This document shows positions 26,462 to 35,663 of a stretch of DNA of 64,000 nt, one piece after another (the stretch's first letter is position 1; each line of letters starts with the position of its first letter). The DNA is taken from the NCBI RefSeq assembly GCF_034259205.1, contig NZ_CP139487.1, positions 682,001-746,000 on the forward strand. Reading direction: 5' to 3'. The notes beneath the pieces are model-generated. The model searched no databases. It was not told the DNA's origin and saw nothing but the letters and a program-made list of their open reading frames with translations. The position numbers were made by a program, and so were the translations under genes. This DNA comes from Peredibacter starrii (lineage in GTDB: Bacteria; Bdellovibrionota; Bacteriovoracia; Bacteriovoracales; Bacteriovoracaceae).

Positions 26462-27676
26462 ATGGAGAAGCTTTGCGTAATCGGACTAGGATATGTTGGA
26501 CTTCCACTTGCTGTGGAATTCGCAGAAAAATACCCTGTGATTGGTTATGACATTGATGCAAAAAGAATTCAGGAACTACAGGCCGGAGTGGATCGTACAC
26601 TCGAAATTACCTCGGAAAGACTGAAGAAGAATTCAATTCGGTACACGTCTCAATTAGAAAAAATTGGTAAATGTAATATCTATATCATCACAGTTCCCAC
26701 TCCTATCGATCGAGACAAAAATCCTGATTTATCTATCCTACTAAAAGCATCAGAAGATGTTGGAAGAGTTTTAAAACAAGGTGATCTCGTCATATACGAG
26801 TCGACAGTTTATCCAGGCTGTACCGAAGAAGATTGCGTTCCTGTTTTGGAGAAGGTCAGTGGGTTGAAGTTTAATCAAGATTTCTTCTGTGGCTATAGTC
26901 CGGAACGGATTAATCCAGGAGATAAGTCTAAAACCATTCGGGATATTGTTAAAGTGACCAGCGGATCTACGCCTGAGGTTGCGGATCGGGTTGATGCTCT
27001 TTATAGAAGTATCATCAATGCTGGAACACATAAGACCAGTTCTATGAGAGTAGCAGAAGCATCTAAAGTCGTCGAAAATACTCAACGAGACCTCAATATA
27101 GCATTTGCTAATGAACTTGCTATGATGTTTGAGAAGATGGGGATTAACACCCACGAAGTGCTGAAAGCTGCTGGTACCAAGTGGAATTTTATGAAGGTTG
27201 TTCCCGGGTTGGTGGGTGGACAGTGTATCGGTGTGAATCCGTACTTTTTGTCCCATCAAGCACAGAAACATGGTTACACATCTAAGTTAATACCGATGGC
27301 CAGAGCGATTAATGATCAGATGCCTGCCTACGTAGCCTCTCAAGTTATTAAGCAAATGATTAAGAAGGGAATCGAGGTTAAAGGAGCCAGGATCCTAGTT
27401 CTCGGGATAACTTTTAAGCCCAATTGTCCGGATGTCAGGAATTCAAAAGTTTTGGATTTGATCAGAGAGCTTGAGGATTATGAATGTGTGGTTGAGGTGT
27501 ATGATCCGTATTTCCTAGAAGAAGATAAGAAAATTATCGACAACCATATCCTAAATGTTTTGAATGAAAAGTCCCTTCTTCGTTACCAGATCGTGGTTTG
27601 CGCCACGAAGCATGACTCACTACAAAGTCTTGAAATAGATATCTCAGACTATTACTCATTTGAACCCAAATTATAA
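26462..27676 (+). CDS. tviB: UDP-sugar 6-dehydrogenase, TviB/WbpO-like, with altered active site
   Basis: A 404-residue NAD-dependent enzyme oxidising UDP-N-acetylhexosamine to the uronate. The N-terminal GLGYVGLPLAVEF is the NAD fold; ITVPTPID and AEASKVVENTQRDLNIAFANE (catalytic Lys202) are typical; the nucleophile Cys255 is in GGQCIGVNPYFL. In TviB/WbpO this segment normally reads GGHCIGVDPYYL: here His254 is Gln and Asp259, equivalent to the catalytic Asp four residues after the Cys in UDP-glucose dehydrogenases, is Asn. The rest is intact, so activity may be changed rather than lost. A strong promoter lies upstream. Confidence 0.86.
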   Translation: MEKLCVIGLGYVGLPLAVEFAEKYPVIGYDIDAKRIQELQAGVDRTLEITSERLKKNSIRYTSQLEKIGKCNIYIITVPTPIDRDKNPDLSILLKASEDVGRVLKQGDLVIYESTVYPGCTEEDCVPVLEKVSGLKFNQDFFCGYSPERINPGDKSKTIRDIVKVTSGSTPEVADRVDALYRSIINAGTHKTSSMRVAEASKVVENTQRDLNIAFANELAMMFEKMGINTHEVLKAAGTKWNFMKVVPGLVGGQCIGVNPYFLSHQAQKHGYTSKLIPMARAINDQMPAYVASQVIKQMIKKGIEVKGARILVLGITFKPNCPDVRNSKVLDLIRELEDYECVVEVYDPYFLEEDKKIIDNHILNVLNEKSLLRYQIVVCATKHDSLQSLEIDISDYYSFEPKL

Positions 27677-27748
27677 GTCAAAATTTTATCAGATGAACTT
27701 AGTTTTTAACTGTAAATTTAGACTGGTAAGAAATAGTATATTTCCACA

Positions 27749-29071
27749 ATGAAAATCAAGAAAACATTACATCAATTCAATAGCGTTTTGGATACCACGA
27801 ATATTGGTAGAGCAGCCAAAAAGAAATTGAAGTATATATTTCAGGATCTTTTACGAGAGAAGCCTTTTTGGTGGAATAAAATCCTCTTGGAGAATCAGAG
27901 AAGAAAATTTTGCTTAGACTCAGGCCACAGAGTTAAAATCGTATTTTTGATACATTTACCCACCTCTTGGACCGCTTTGAAGAGCATTTACGAAGCTTGC
28001 GTCCCAAATGAAAAAATCGATCCTATTTTGGTTTTAACGCCTCGAAGACAAAATCGTTTTACAGATAAATGGGAAGGATTAATTGAAGCGCAAACTTATT
28101 TTGACTGTATTAATATTCCTTATGTAGTCAGCTGCACTAAAGATTATACTGAATGGTTAGATCTAAAAGCACTTAAGCCAGATGTCGTTTTTATACAAAC
28201 TCCCTATGAGGACCAGAGACATCCACTATACAAAATCGGCAAATTAAGTAAGTTTACTAGAGTCTGTTATGTTCCCTATGCCTTTATTTTAACGGCAGGA
28301 ACTTTCGAAAAAGATTTTTATGGCACTTATTTCCATCGAGATTGCTGGCGGATCTTTGCAGAGTCTGAATATCATAAAGGAAAATTTGCTCAGTATTGTG
28401 ATGAGAATCGAATTATTGTCACTGGCTATCCTAAATTTGATGAATATCAGGAACTGAAAAGTAGTGAGATGGAGACATCCTCAAAGACTATTCTTTGGGC
28501 TTCACATTGGACAATTCAGGATGAGCATTTTAACGCATCAACTTTTTTGAAAAATTACAAATATTTTCTCAGGTTCGCTAGAGAGAATGCGCATATAAAG
28601 CTCATCTTTAGACCGCATCCATTCCTGTTTAGGGCCCTCGTTGAGGGTAAGCATTTTACTGAAGAGCAGCTGAATGAATTTATCAAGGAGTGGTCGGATT
28701 TACCAAATACGGAGATTGACAAAAATCCAAATTATTTCGAGGTCTTCGTGAGGACGGATATTCTTGTGACTGATAATGGTTCTTTCTTGGGTGAATATCT
28801 TCTAACAGGAAAACCTATTATTTATACCCATAACTATAAAAGCGATAGTTTCAATTTGAATGATTATGGCGTTCAATTAACCAAATTTCACTATGTCGCA
28901 AGAAACGTGAATCAACTTGAAGAGCTAATCAATGACATATTTTTATGCGGTCATGATTACCTGAAAGAAAAGCGTGTAGAGAATTCAAAAAATCTAATTC
29001 ATTCTTCTGGCGAAAAAGCTGGTGATTTGATTGTGAGGAATATAATTAATGAGTTTTTATCAAAAGCTTGA
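27749..29071 (+). CDS. CDP-glycerol glycerophosphotransferase-like protein
   Basis: A 440-residue protein resembling the teichoic-acid TagB/TagF glycerophosphotransferases (GT-B-like fold). TILWASHWTIQDE, LIFRPHPFLFRA and DILVTDNGSFLGEYLLTGKPIIYTH match the C-terminal catalytic motifs. It likely transfers a phospho-polyol or sugar phosphate to a glycan. It overlaps the next gene by 23 bases, which places it in a four-gene coupled cassette with a HAD phosphatase, a CMP-sugar synthetase and an aldolase. Confidence 0.8.
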   Translation: MKIKKTLHQFNSVLDTTNIGRAAKKKLKYIFQDLLREKPFWWNKILLENQRRKFCLDSGHRVKIVFLIHLPTSWTALKSIYEACVPNEKIDPILVLTPRRQNRFTDKWEGLIEAQTYFDCINIPYVVSCTKDYTEWLDLKALKPDVVFIQTPYEDQRHPLYKIGKLSKFTRVCYVPYAFILTAGTFEKDFYGTYFHRDCWRIFAESEYHKGKFAQYCDENRIIVTGYPKFDEYQELKSSEMETSSKTILWASHWTIQDEHFNASTFLKNYKYFLRFARENAHIKLIFRPHPFLFRALVEGKHFTEEQLNEFIKEWSDLPNTEIDKNPNYFEVFVRTDILVTDNGSFLGEYLLTGKPIIYTHNYKSDSFNLNDYGVQLTKFHYVARNVNQLEELINDIFLCGHDYLKEKRVENSKNLIHSSGEKAGDLIVRNIINEFLSKA

Positions 29072-29717
29072 TCTGAATAGCTATAGTTCTTATATCTTTG
29101 ACTGTGATGGAGTAATTTTTGACTCAAATCAATTAAAATCGGATGCTTTCGTTGACGTCTTGGATTACTTTGGATTCAGCGAAAAAGTAAAGTCAGAATT
29201 TATAAACTACCACCAGGCTAATGGTGGGGTATCTCGGTACGTGAAGTTCAAATACTTAATCACGAATTTATTAAAGCAAGAGTTTGATGAGAACTTATAT
29301 GAGAAACTTCTCATGTTGTATTCTTCTAAGTGCGTCGATTTATATGGAAGAGCCCAGTTTGTTCCAGGAGTGGAAAATTTTATAAAGCATTCTAAATTAC
29401 CTCAATCGGTTGCCTCCGGTAGTGATGAGCAGGAGCTGAATGTGATTTTTAAAGACAGAGGTATTTCTGAGTGCTTTGATCTAATTTTGGGTTCTCCTAA
29501 AACAAAGAGTCAATGTGTGGATAAAATCATGAAAAACTTAAAACAACCGAAGAGAACCGCTTTTTTTGGTGACTCTTACTCCGATTATGCTGCTGCTGCT
29601 GCGGCTGGATGTGATTTTATATTCGTTTCTCAATTTTCAGAGGCGAGAGATAGGATGTTGAGTGTATGCCAGTCTAATAATTGCTTTATTATTGAAAATT
29701 TCGAAGGACTATTGTGA
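29049..29717 (+). CDS. HAD-superfamily phosphatase
   Basis: A 222-residue HAD hydrolase. Motif I is FDCDGVIFDSN (nucleophile Asp19, acid Asp21), motif II SVASGS, motif III K in SPKTKSQCVDKI, motif IV FFGDSYSDY. A helical cap lies between motifs I and II, as in the phosphoglycolate phosphatase group. It probably dephosphorylates a sugar phosphate in the pathway made with its neighbours. Its stop overlaps the GTG of the next gene (GTGA). Confidence 0.85.
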   Translation: MSFYQKLDLNSYSSYIFDCDGVIFDSNQLKSDAFVDVLDYFGFSEKVKSEFINYHQANGGVSRYVKFKYLITNLLKQEFDENLYEKLLMLYSSKCVDLYGRAQFVPGVENFIKHSKLPQSVASGSDEQELNVIFKDRGISECFDLILGSPKTKSQCVDKIMKNLKQPKRTAFFGDSYSDYAAAAAAGCDFIFVSQFSEARDRMLSVCQSNNCFIIENFEGLL

Positions 29718-30385
29718 TTACCGTATTTTTACCATGCCGATCTGGCTCCGAAAGAGTCAAAAATAAAAATATTCGCACTTTTGCTGGAGTTGAAGGGGGG
29801 CTAACCCGAATCAAAATCGAGCAGTTGCTAAAGATTTCTCAAATCCAAAGAATAGTTCTATCCACTAATGACGAAGAGGTTATGAAAATTGCAGAAAGTT
29901 TTAATGACCGAAAAATTCAGATTGATAGAAGACCCCAACATTTAGCTCTCTCTAGTACAAGTACAGATGAACTTATTGACTATGTAGGGAAAATTATCAC
30001 AGAAGGGGATATCTTGTGGACTCATGTAACTTCTCCCTTCGTGTCCGCTGAAACATATTCCAGAGCAATTAAAAAGTATTATGAGGTCACCAATGAAGGG
30101 TATGATTCTTTGATGTCTGTATCAAAGATTCAAACTTTTTTGTGGTCGAGTGAGGGAGCGTTTAATTATGACCCTCTAATTGAGAAATGGCCAAGAACTC
30201 AAACATTAAGACCTTTATATGAGGTTAATAGTGCCTTTTTCATGGCAAATCATTTAACTTATATATCATTAAAAAATCGGATAGGGCAAAAACCCTATCT
30301 GCTTGAAACTAGCAAAATTGAAAATATAGACATAGATTGGGAAGAAGATTTTCAATTTGCTGAACAAGTATGGAGAACAAGATAA
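29714..30385 (+). CDS. CMP-sugar synthetase (NeuA/KdsB-related cytidylyltransferase)
   Basis: A 223-residue nucleotidyltransferase. PCRSGSERVKNKNIRTF is the CTP-binding N-terminal motif of acylneuraminate cytidylyltransferases, with IVLSTNDEEV, RRPQHLALSSTSTDEL and WTHVTSPFV following. The family activates 2-keto acids such as neuraminate or Kdo as CMP-sugars. The start is GTG, overlapping the preceding stop. It differs from the SpsF-like gene at 42351. The substrate is unknown; it is placed directly before an aldolase gene. Confidence 0.85.
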   Translation: MITVFLPCRSGSERVKNKNIRTFAGVEGGLTRIKIEQLLKISQIQRIVLSTNDEEVMKIAESFNDRKIQIDRRPQHLALSSTSTDELIDYVGKIITEGDILWTHVTSPFVSAETYSRAIKKYYEVTNEGYDSLMSVSKIQTFLWSSEGAFNYDPLIEKWPRTQTLRPLYEVNSAFFMANHLTYISLKNRIGQKPYLLETSKIENIDIDWEEDFQFAEQVWRTR

Positions 30386-31950
30386 TGAAGAGAATTAATA
30401 TTTTAGATTGTACATTGCGTGATGGGGGCTATTACACGAATTGGGATTTTGATAATTCGGTGGTGGATGCATATTGTAAGGAGCTAAATGAGCTTCCTGT
30501 TGAATATGTGGAAGTTGGTTATCGAAGTCCTGCAAAGAAAGAATACCTTGGCCGATTTTTTTATCTTCCGAAATTGGTACTGCAAGACTTACGCAAAAAG
30601 CTTCCTAGTAAAAAATTGGTAGTAATGCTTAACCTTAAAGATATTTCAGTTGAGTTATTACCAAGCTTAATTGGAGATCTTAAAGGGCAAGTTGCCATGA
30701 TTCGTATTGTCTCTGCTCCGAGCGAAATCCAAGAGGCTATGAAAATATGTAAGGCCATTAAACTCATGGGGTTTGAGGTTGGCATCAATATGATGTACAT
30801 GTCTAAATGGAGCAATTCGGATGTAGAGAAGATTCAGAATGCTCTCCCTAACTTAAAGGAAGCGGCGGATATCTTATATCTTGTTGATTCATACGGTGGA
30901 GTTACTCCTGAGCAATTCCGGAATATCATCCGGACCCTAAAACCTCTGTGCCCAGTACCTCTGGGATTTCATGGTCATAATAATATAGAATTGGCCCTTG
31001 CAAATGCGATTGTAGGACTTGAAGAAGGATTAGAAAATTTTGATACTACCGTTCTTGGAATGGGACGTGGTGCTGGAAATTTGAAAACTGAATTATTTCT
31101 AATTTACTTAGAAAGCGCTGATGTTTTGAAGTCTTTAAACTTAAATGCCATTGCTCAGATCGTAAATGCTTTTACTCCGCTTCAGCAGCAATACGGTTGG
31201 GGAACGAATGTGCCATACATGATCTCTGGAAGTAAGAATTTACCGCAGAAAGAGGTAATGGATTGGATGGGGATGAAAAGATACGATATCGATAATATCG
31301 TTGTCGCACTCCAGGGCATGGTAGCCAAAAACTCGAATGTACAAATTAAACCGATAGATAATCTTATCAACAAGAGAAGCTTCAAAAAAGCGATCATTAT
31401 CGGCGGTGGACCTTCAGTAAAGTCTCATAACGAAGCTATTTTTGAATATGTTTCAAAAAATCCGGACGCTCTTTTAGTGAGTTCTAGTACTCATTATGCT
31501 GGCGACTGGTTAAAGACAGGCTTAGAACAGGTCATCTGTCTTATGGGTAATGAAGGAAAGAAAATCGACCATCTAGATCAGTTCATGGACACAAAAAACA
31601 TTTCTTTTGTTTTCCCTACGTCTCCAAGGGCCATGGGTCTTTATGTTCCTGAGGGAATTCAGAAAAATTGCTACGAGTTGGATGGTGATTGCTTACTCAA
31701 AGGAACTCCAAGTGATGCTCCTTTATCACTTGCAATGGAGTTGGCGCTGAGATTTAAAGTAAGTGAAATCGAACTAATTGGTTTCGATGGTTATGCTCAT
31801 TTACAGGGTGAGGCTGTCGATTTTGACCTGCATTCTGAAACACAAAAGATTATTAATGCGGCTACCAAGATCGATTCCGTGAAATGGAAGTCTCTTACTC
31901 CAACCCACTATGAAGGTATTAGCACTTCTTCAATTTACAGTTTGTTATAA
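30385..31950 (+). CDS. DRE-TIM aldolase fused to a second, uncharacterised domain
   Basis: A 521-residue protein starting at the TAATG overlap with the previous stop. Residues 1-270 are a DRE-TIM metallolyase barrel like 4-hydroxy-2-oxovalerate aldolase: ILDCTLRDGGYYTNW and the metal-binding GFHGHNNIELA, with GMGRGAGNL. From about residue 330 a different domain begins, KKAIIIGGGPSVKSHNE, and continues with VSSSTHYAGDWLKTG and IELIGFDGYAHL, a Rossmann-like pattern reminiscent of MptE/DUF115-type proteins. I infer that it makes or cleaves a 2-keto acid for the CMP-sugar synthetase. Fusion is unusual. Confidence 0.75.
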   Translation: MKRINILDCTLRDGGYYTNWDFDNSVVDAYCKELNELPVEYVEVGYRSPAKKEYLGRFFYLPKLVLQDLRKKLPSKKLVVMLNLKDISVELLPSLIGDLKGQVAMIRIVSAPSEIQEAMKICKAIKLMGFEVGINMMYMSKWSNSDVEKIQNALPNLKEAADILYLVDSYGGVTPEQFRNIIRTLKPLCPVPLGFHGHNNIELALANAIVGLEEGLENFDTTVLGMGRGAGNLKTELFLIYLESADVLKSLNLNAIAQIVNAFTPLQQQYGWGTNVPYMISGSKNLPQKEVMDWMGMKRYDIDNIVVALQGMVAKNSNVQIKPIDNLINKRSFKKAIIIGGGPSVKSHNEAIFEYVSKNPDALLVSSSTHYAGDWLKTGLEQVICLMGNEGKKIDHLDQFMDTKNISFVFPTSPRAMGLYVPEGIQKNCYELDGDCLLKGTPSDAPLSLAMELALRFKVSEIELIGFDGYAHLQGEAVDFDLHSETQKIINAATKIDSVKWKSLTPTHYEGISTSSIYSLL

Positions 31951-31958
31951 TCTCTATT

Positions 31959-31985
31959 AACTGGGAGACTTTATGTCTCCCAGTT
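31959..31985. terminator. Bidirectional hairpin terminator between aldolase and wzx
   Basis: AACTGGGAGAC (31959-31969) and GTCTCCCAGTT (31975-31985) are perfect 11-base complements with a five-base loop. It lies eight bases after the aldolase stop and covers the last codons of the convergent wzx. The stem is GC-rich in its centre and flanked by T/A-rich sequence, as for an intrinsic terminator. Confidence 0.7.
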
Positions 31986-33167
31986 CTTCTTTAATAATAA
32001 AAAAAGCCCTAAAAAAAGAACCAAAAATGAGATCGCCATATTTGTGGCTACGGCATACATTGAAGAATGGTTTAGAAAATTTAGAATAATAAAAACTAAA
32101 AATGTTAGGACATAACTTTTAAGAAGCTTACTGTCTTTTTTTAGTGCATAAAGAGGCATCATCGTTGCAGATGACAGAGACAAGCAGGTTGCCGCAATGA
32201 TAAAGATATAGAGTAGGCTCGAGTCTGAGATGAAAGCCGCTCTATTCAAGATCTTTAATACGAACTCATTTCCAATAGACAGACACCCTCCCAATATTAA
32301 GCAAGTAAGGATTACTTTCTTTAATAAAGAATAATAACTTTTCGTAAGAGTCTTGCTTTTCAAAATCTCGTACGTAGATGGTGAAATAATACTTGTATCA
32401 ACGAGGGTCTGGATCGTAAAAGCCATGGAGTAAAAAAAAGAATAAATCCCTACTTCAGAGACACTTGTAAGAAAATTGATGATGTACTTATCCAAAGTGA
32501 AGAGTGATCGGCTAACGATAGTAATTGCAAGATATATTGCAGAAGTTCTTAGACCTTCTCGGATAAATTGTTTATCAAATTTAAAAAACTTCAGCTCTTT
32601 TATTCTGATTTTGGTGCAAATGAGAATTAATAAAAGTGAAGCTAGTGAAGTTATCCAAATCATTAAGATGTTATCGAGATTAAATTTCTCACGGTTAATC
32701 AAAAGTAAGATTAACGGGAAAACTGTACTGCAACAGGTTCTTAAAAGGTGGACAACATTGGCTTGAACAACCTGATTTAATGGAATCTGAATTCTAAATA
32801 TTTCGGTGAAAATATGTTCTAAGAAAAGGATTATTGAGAACCAGATAAAATAGCTAAGTTCGATTCCACCATAAAGTATAAGGAGCGGGGTCAAAATCAA
32901 AGATAACAGGCCAGTGAAACTGGTAAATACGAAGTGGTTGTATATGACATTTTTTTTATCACTAGATTCAATCAATATTCTGCTTGTGTAGTTAAAGAAG
33001 TTAACCCCCATTATACTGAGCATTAATGAGATGCTTGTATTAACGAGTGTCAATCTCCCTAGATCTGGAAGCGAGAGGAATTTGGCGGACAGGAGAATAA
33101 ATAGGGTTTTGAGCCCAATACTTGCGCCCCTGATTGAGAATATCGTTAAATTTTTGACCTGAAGCAA
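31971..33167 (-). CDS. wzx: Wzx-like polysaccharide flippase
   Basis: A 398-residue membrane protein with about 12 hydrophobic segments and scattered Lys/Arg between them, of the MATE/MVF oligosaccharide flippase superfamily. It would move lipid-linked repeat units across the inner membrane for polymerisation. It is alone on the minus strand between the aldolase and rfbB genes. Specificity for a given repeat cannot be deduced. Confidence 0.78.
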   Translation of the reverse strand: MLQVKNLTIFSIRGASIGLKTLFILLSAKFLSLPDLGRLTLVNTSISLMLSIMGVNFFNYTSRILIESSDKKNVIYNHFVFTSFTGLLSLILTPLLILYGGIELSYFIWFSIILFLEHIFTEIFRIQIPLNQVVQANVVHLLRTCCSTVFPLILLLINREKFNLDNILMIWITSLASLLLILICTKIRIKELKFFKFDKQFIREGLRTSAIYLAITIVSRSLFTLDKYIINFLTSVSEVGIYSFFYSMAFTIQTLVDTSIISPSTYEILKSKTLTKSYYSLLKKVILTCLILGGCLSIGNEFVLKILNRAAFISDSSLLYIFIIAATCLSLSSATMMPLYALKKDSKLLKSYVLTFLVFIILNFLNHSSMYAVATNMAISFLVLFLGLFLLLKKNWET

Positions 33168-33308
33168 ACCGTAGCTCCCATTTCTTGATTCTATAAGTTA
33201 GTGAACAATGACACGAAGAATTTAATTGCTCAAGGGGACTGAACTAGGAATCTATTCAATACGTATTACAGTAACCTAAAGTGGTTCCCCTCCTTGAAGT
33301 AAAAATAT

Positions 33309-33325
33309 TTGGCATGACTATTGTG
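33309..33325 (+). promoter_or_regulatory. Sigma-54-like site upstream of rfbB
   Basis: TTGGCATGACTATTGTG matches the -24/-12 consensus TTGGCACG-N4-TTGCW at all but two main positions, including the GG of -24 and TTG of -12 with the correct spacing; the C after TTG is T here, which is a serious deviation. It lies 49 bases before the rfbB ATG, in a 206-base gap without genes. Confidence 0.3.
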
Positions 33326-33373
33326 CGCCGCATTTCCATTATCAAAGAATCGTTTAAATGCTATTAATTATTC

Positions 33374-34393
33374 ATGAAAAGCACCATTCTCATTACCGGG
33401 GGAGCAGGTTTTATTGGCTCCAATTTTGTTCCATACTTCCTCGAGAAGTATCCCCAGCATAATGTAATCAATCTCGATAAATTAACCTATGCAGGGGATC
33501 TGTCTCATCTAGATGAGATCAAAGAGCATCCTGGTTACGTCTTTATTCAAGGCGATATCTGTGACCGCGAATTATTAGAGAAGATTTTTAGTGAGTATGA
33601 TGTTCAAGGGGTGATTCATTTCGCCGCTGAATCCCATGTTGATAACTCCATTACTGGACCAGGTGAATTCATTCGCACCAATGTAGTGGGTACTTTTACG
33701 CTTTTGGATGTTGCAAGAAAAACTTGGATGGACGGCCCTTTTAAGTTTAAAGACCAGTATAAGAACGCTAGATTTCATCACATTTCGACCGATGAAGTGT
33801 ATGGAACTCTTGGTGAAACAGGCCTTTTCCTAGAGACAACACCTTACGCTCCAAACTCACCTTACTCAGCATCTAAAGCAAGTTCCGATTTGATAGTGAG
33901 ATCTTACTTCCATACATATGGCATGGATGTTGTAACCACTAATTGTTCTAATAATTACGGACCCAAGCAACACAATGAGAAACTAATTCCAACGATTATT
34001 AGAAAGGCATTAGCGGAAGAAAAAATTCCTGTTTATGGAGACGGGAAAAACATTCGCGATTGGCTTTATGTTCTTGATCACTGCACTGGAATTGATCTGG
34101 TTTTTCATAAAGGTAAGAGTGGAGAGACTTATAATATTGGTGGAAGAAACGAGAAATGCAATATTGATATCGTAAAACATATCTGTTCAATTCTCGATCA
34201 AAGATGTCCACGGAAGAACCAAATAGCGTATTCTGAGCTTATCTCATTTGTGGCAGATCGACCTGGACACGATCGAAGATATGCTATTGATGCTACTAAA
34301 ATCGAAAATGATTTGGGTTGGCGGGCTAATGAGAATTTTGAATCTGGAATCATTAAAACAGTAGATTGGTACCTTAAAAAGGCAGGTCGATAA
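33374..34393 (+). CDS. rfbB: dTDP-glucose 4,6-dehydratase
   Basis: A 339-residue extended [18 protein letters not shown] binds [12 protein letters not shown] and [12 protein letters not shown] are family signatures, the catalytic Tyr-Lys is YSASKASSD, and ISTDEVYG holds the Asp-Glu pair ([13 protein letters not shown]). It converts dTDP-glucose to dTDP-4-keto-6-deoxyglucose, the branch point for the amino-sugar below. It overlaps rfbA by one base (TAATG), the first of a chain of five tightly coupled genes. Confidence 0.95.
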   Translation: MKSTILITGGAGFIGSNFVPYFLEKYPQHNVINLDKLTYAGDLSHLDEIKEHPGYVFIQGDICDRELLEKIFSEYDVQGVIHFAAESHVDNSITGPGEFIRTNVVGTFTLLDVARKTWMDGPFKFKDQYKNARFHHISTDEVYGTLGETGLFLETTPYAPNSPYSASKASSDLIVRSYFHTYGMDVVTTNCSNNYGPKQHNEKLIPTIIRKALAEEKIPVYGDGKNIRDWLYVLDHCTGIDLVFHKGKSGETYNIGGRNEKCNIDIVKHICSILDQRCPRKNQIAYSELISFVADRPGHDRRYAIDATKIENDLGWRANENFESGIIKTVDWYLKKAGR

Positions 34394-35265
34394 TGAAAGG
34401 AATTGTGTTGGCCGGTGGTAGTGGTACAAGATTGTACCCGATTACGAGAGGCGTTTCTAAGCAGCTTTTGCCAATTTATGACAAACCTATGATCTACTAC
34501 CCCTTATCAGTTTTAATGTTGGCGGGGATTAAAGATGTACTGATTATAACCACCCCTGAAGACTCTGATTCTTTTAAGCGTCTTCTTCATGACGGTTCTT
34601 CATTTGGTTTAAAATTATCATATGCAATTCAACCTAAGCCTGAAGGCTTGGCTCAGGCCTTTATCATTGGTGAGAAATTTATCGGTAATGACAGTGTGTG
34701 CTTAATCCTAGGAGATAATATCTTCTACGGACAAGGATTTACTCCGATTTTGAAGCGAGCAATTGAAAACAATACGGGTGGTACTATCTTTGGTTATAAG
34801 GTGAAGGATCCGGAGCGTTTTGGAGTTGTTGAATTCAATCCTTCAACCCTAGATGTTTTATCTGTAGAAGAAAAACCAAAAAGTCCTAAATCTTCTTATG
34901 CTGCAACCGGATTGTATTTCTACCAGAACAGCGTGATTAATATTGCTAAATCTATCAAACCATCTTCTCGAGGCGAGCTAGAAATAACAACAGTGAACAA
35001 TGTCTATCTAGAAAAGCATGCTTTAAAGGTCGAGTTGTTAGGCCGTGGATTCGCATGGCTTGATACAGGAACTCACGATAGCTTAATTGAAGCTGGCCAC
35101 TACGTTGAGACTATTCAGAATATGCAAGGATTAAAGATTGCTTGTTTGGAAGAGATTGGCTGGAGAAACGGCTGGCTTAATGATGAGCAACTATTAGTGC
35201 AGGCCAAGCTGAATTCCAAAAACGAATATGGCCAATATCTCCTGGGCTTACTTGGTAAGGCATAA
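34393..35265 (+). CDS. rfbA: Glucose-1-phosphate thymidylyltransferase
   Basis: A 290-residue enzyme with the RmlA N-terminal nucleotide loop [22 protein letters not shown] (here residues 3-24), [18 protein letters not shown] and EEKPKSPKS. It forms dTDP-glucose from glucose-1-phosphate and dTTP, feeding RfbB. Length is as usual for the family. It overlaps the neighbours by one base on each side (TAATG). Confidence 0.95.
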   Translation: MKGIVLAGGSGTRLYPITRGVSKQLLPIYDKPMIYYPLSVLMLAGIKDVLIITTPEDSDSFKRLLHDGSSFGLKLSYAIQPKPEGLAQAFIIGEKFIGNDSVCLILGDNIFYGQGFTPILKRAIENNTGGTIFGYKVKDPERFGVVEFNPSTLDVLSVEEKPKSPKSSYAATGLYFYQNSVINIAKSIKPSSRGELEITTVNNVYLEKHALKVELLGRGFAWLDTGTHDSLIEAGHYVETIQNMQGLKIACLEEIGWRNGWLNDEQLLVQAKLNSKNEYGQYLLGLLGKA

Positions 35266-35663
35266 TGAAAAATTACTCTGTTGATTTAAAGGGTATCAGT
35301 GATAATCGTGGACTTTTGGTCTCTTTGGAGAGTTTCAAGAATGTCCCTTTTGAAATCAAAAGAGTGTACTATCTCTGCAAACTTGATTCTCAAGCGCCGA
35401 GAGGATTTCATGCTCATAAGAATCTGAAGCAACTAGTTGTTTGTGTAAGTGGGAGCTGTGATTTTCTACTCGATGATGGGAAAGAAAAAATTCAAATAAC
35501 TTTAAATGATCCGACGAAAGCGCTCTTTATAGAAAGCATGATCTGGCGTGAAATGCATAATTTTTCAAAAGATTGTGTGGTGATGGTTCTAGCAAGTGAA
35601 CACTATGATGAAACTGATTATATTCGAGATTACGAAGTTTTTAAGATTAAGGCTGCAAAATGA
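35265..35663 (+). CDS. fdtA: dTDP-4-keto-6-deoxyglucose 3,4-ketoisomerase
   Basis: A 132-residue small cupin of the FdtA/WxcM C-terminal type, with the motif [29 protein letters not shown] and IWREMHNFS. It isomerises the 4-keto sugar to the 3-keto sugar so that an amino group can be put on C3. FdtA gives the galacto configuration (Fuc3NAc) and QdtA the gluco one (Qui3NAc); I cannot tell which from this sequence alone. It overlaps the next gene by four bases. Confidence 0.85.
   Translation: MKNYSVDLKGISDNRGLLVSLESFKNVPFEIKRVYYLCKLDSQAPRGFHAHKNLKQLVVCVSGSCDFLLDDGKEKIQITLNDPTKALFIESMIWREMHNFSKDCVVMVLASEHYDETDYIRDYEVFKIKAAK

Noticed and set aside
26771-27271. 166-codon minus-strand frame within the UDP-sugar dehydrogenase gene
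   Set aside because: It mirrors the conserved dehydrogenase coding sequence; composition (Cys, His, Ile rich) is that of a shadow frame.
29589-29606. GCT trinucleotide run in the HAD gene as a phase-variable repeat
   Set aside because: It encodes an alanine run, slipping by threes keeps the frame, and it follows the family GDSYSD motif.
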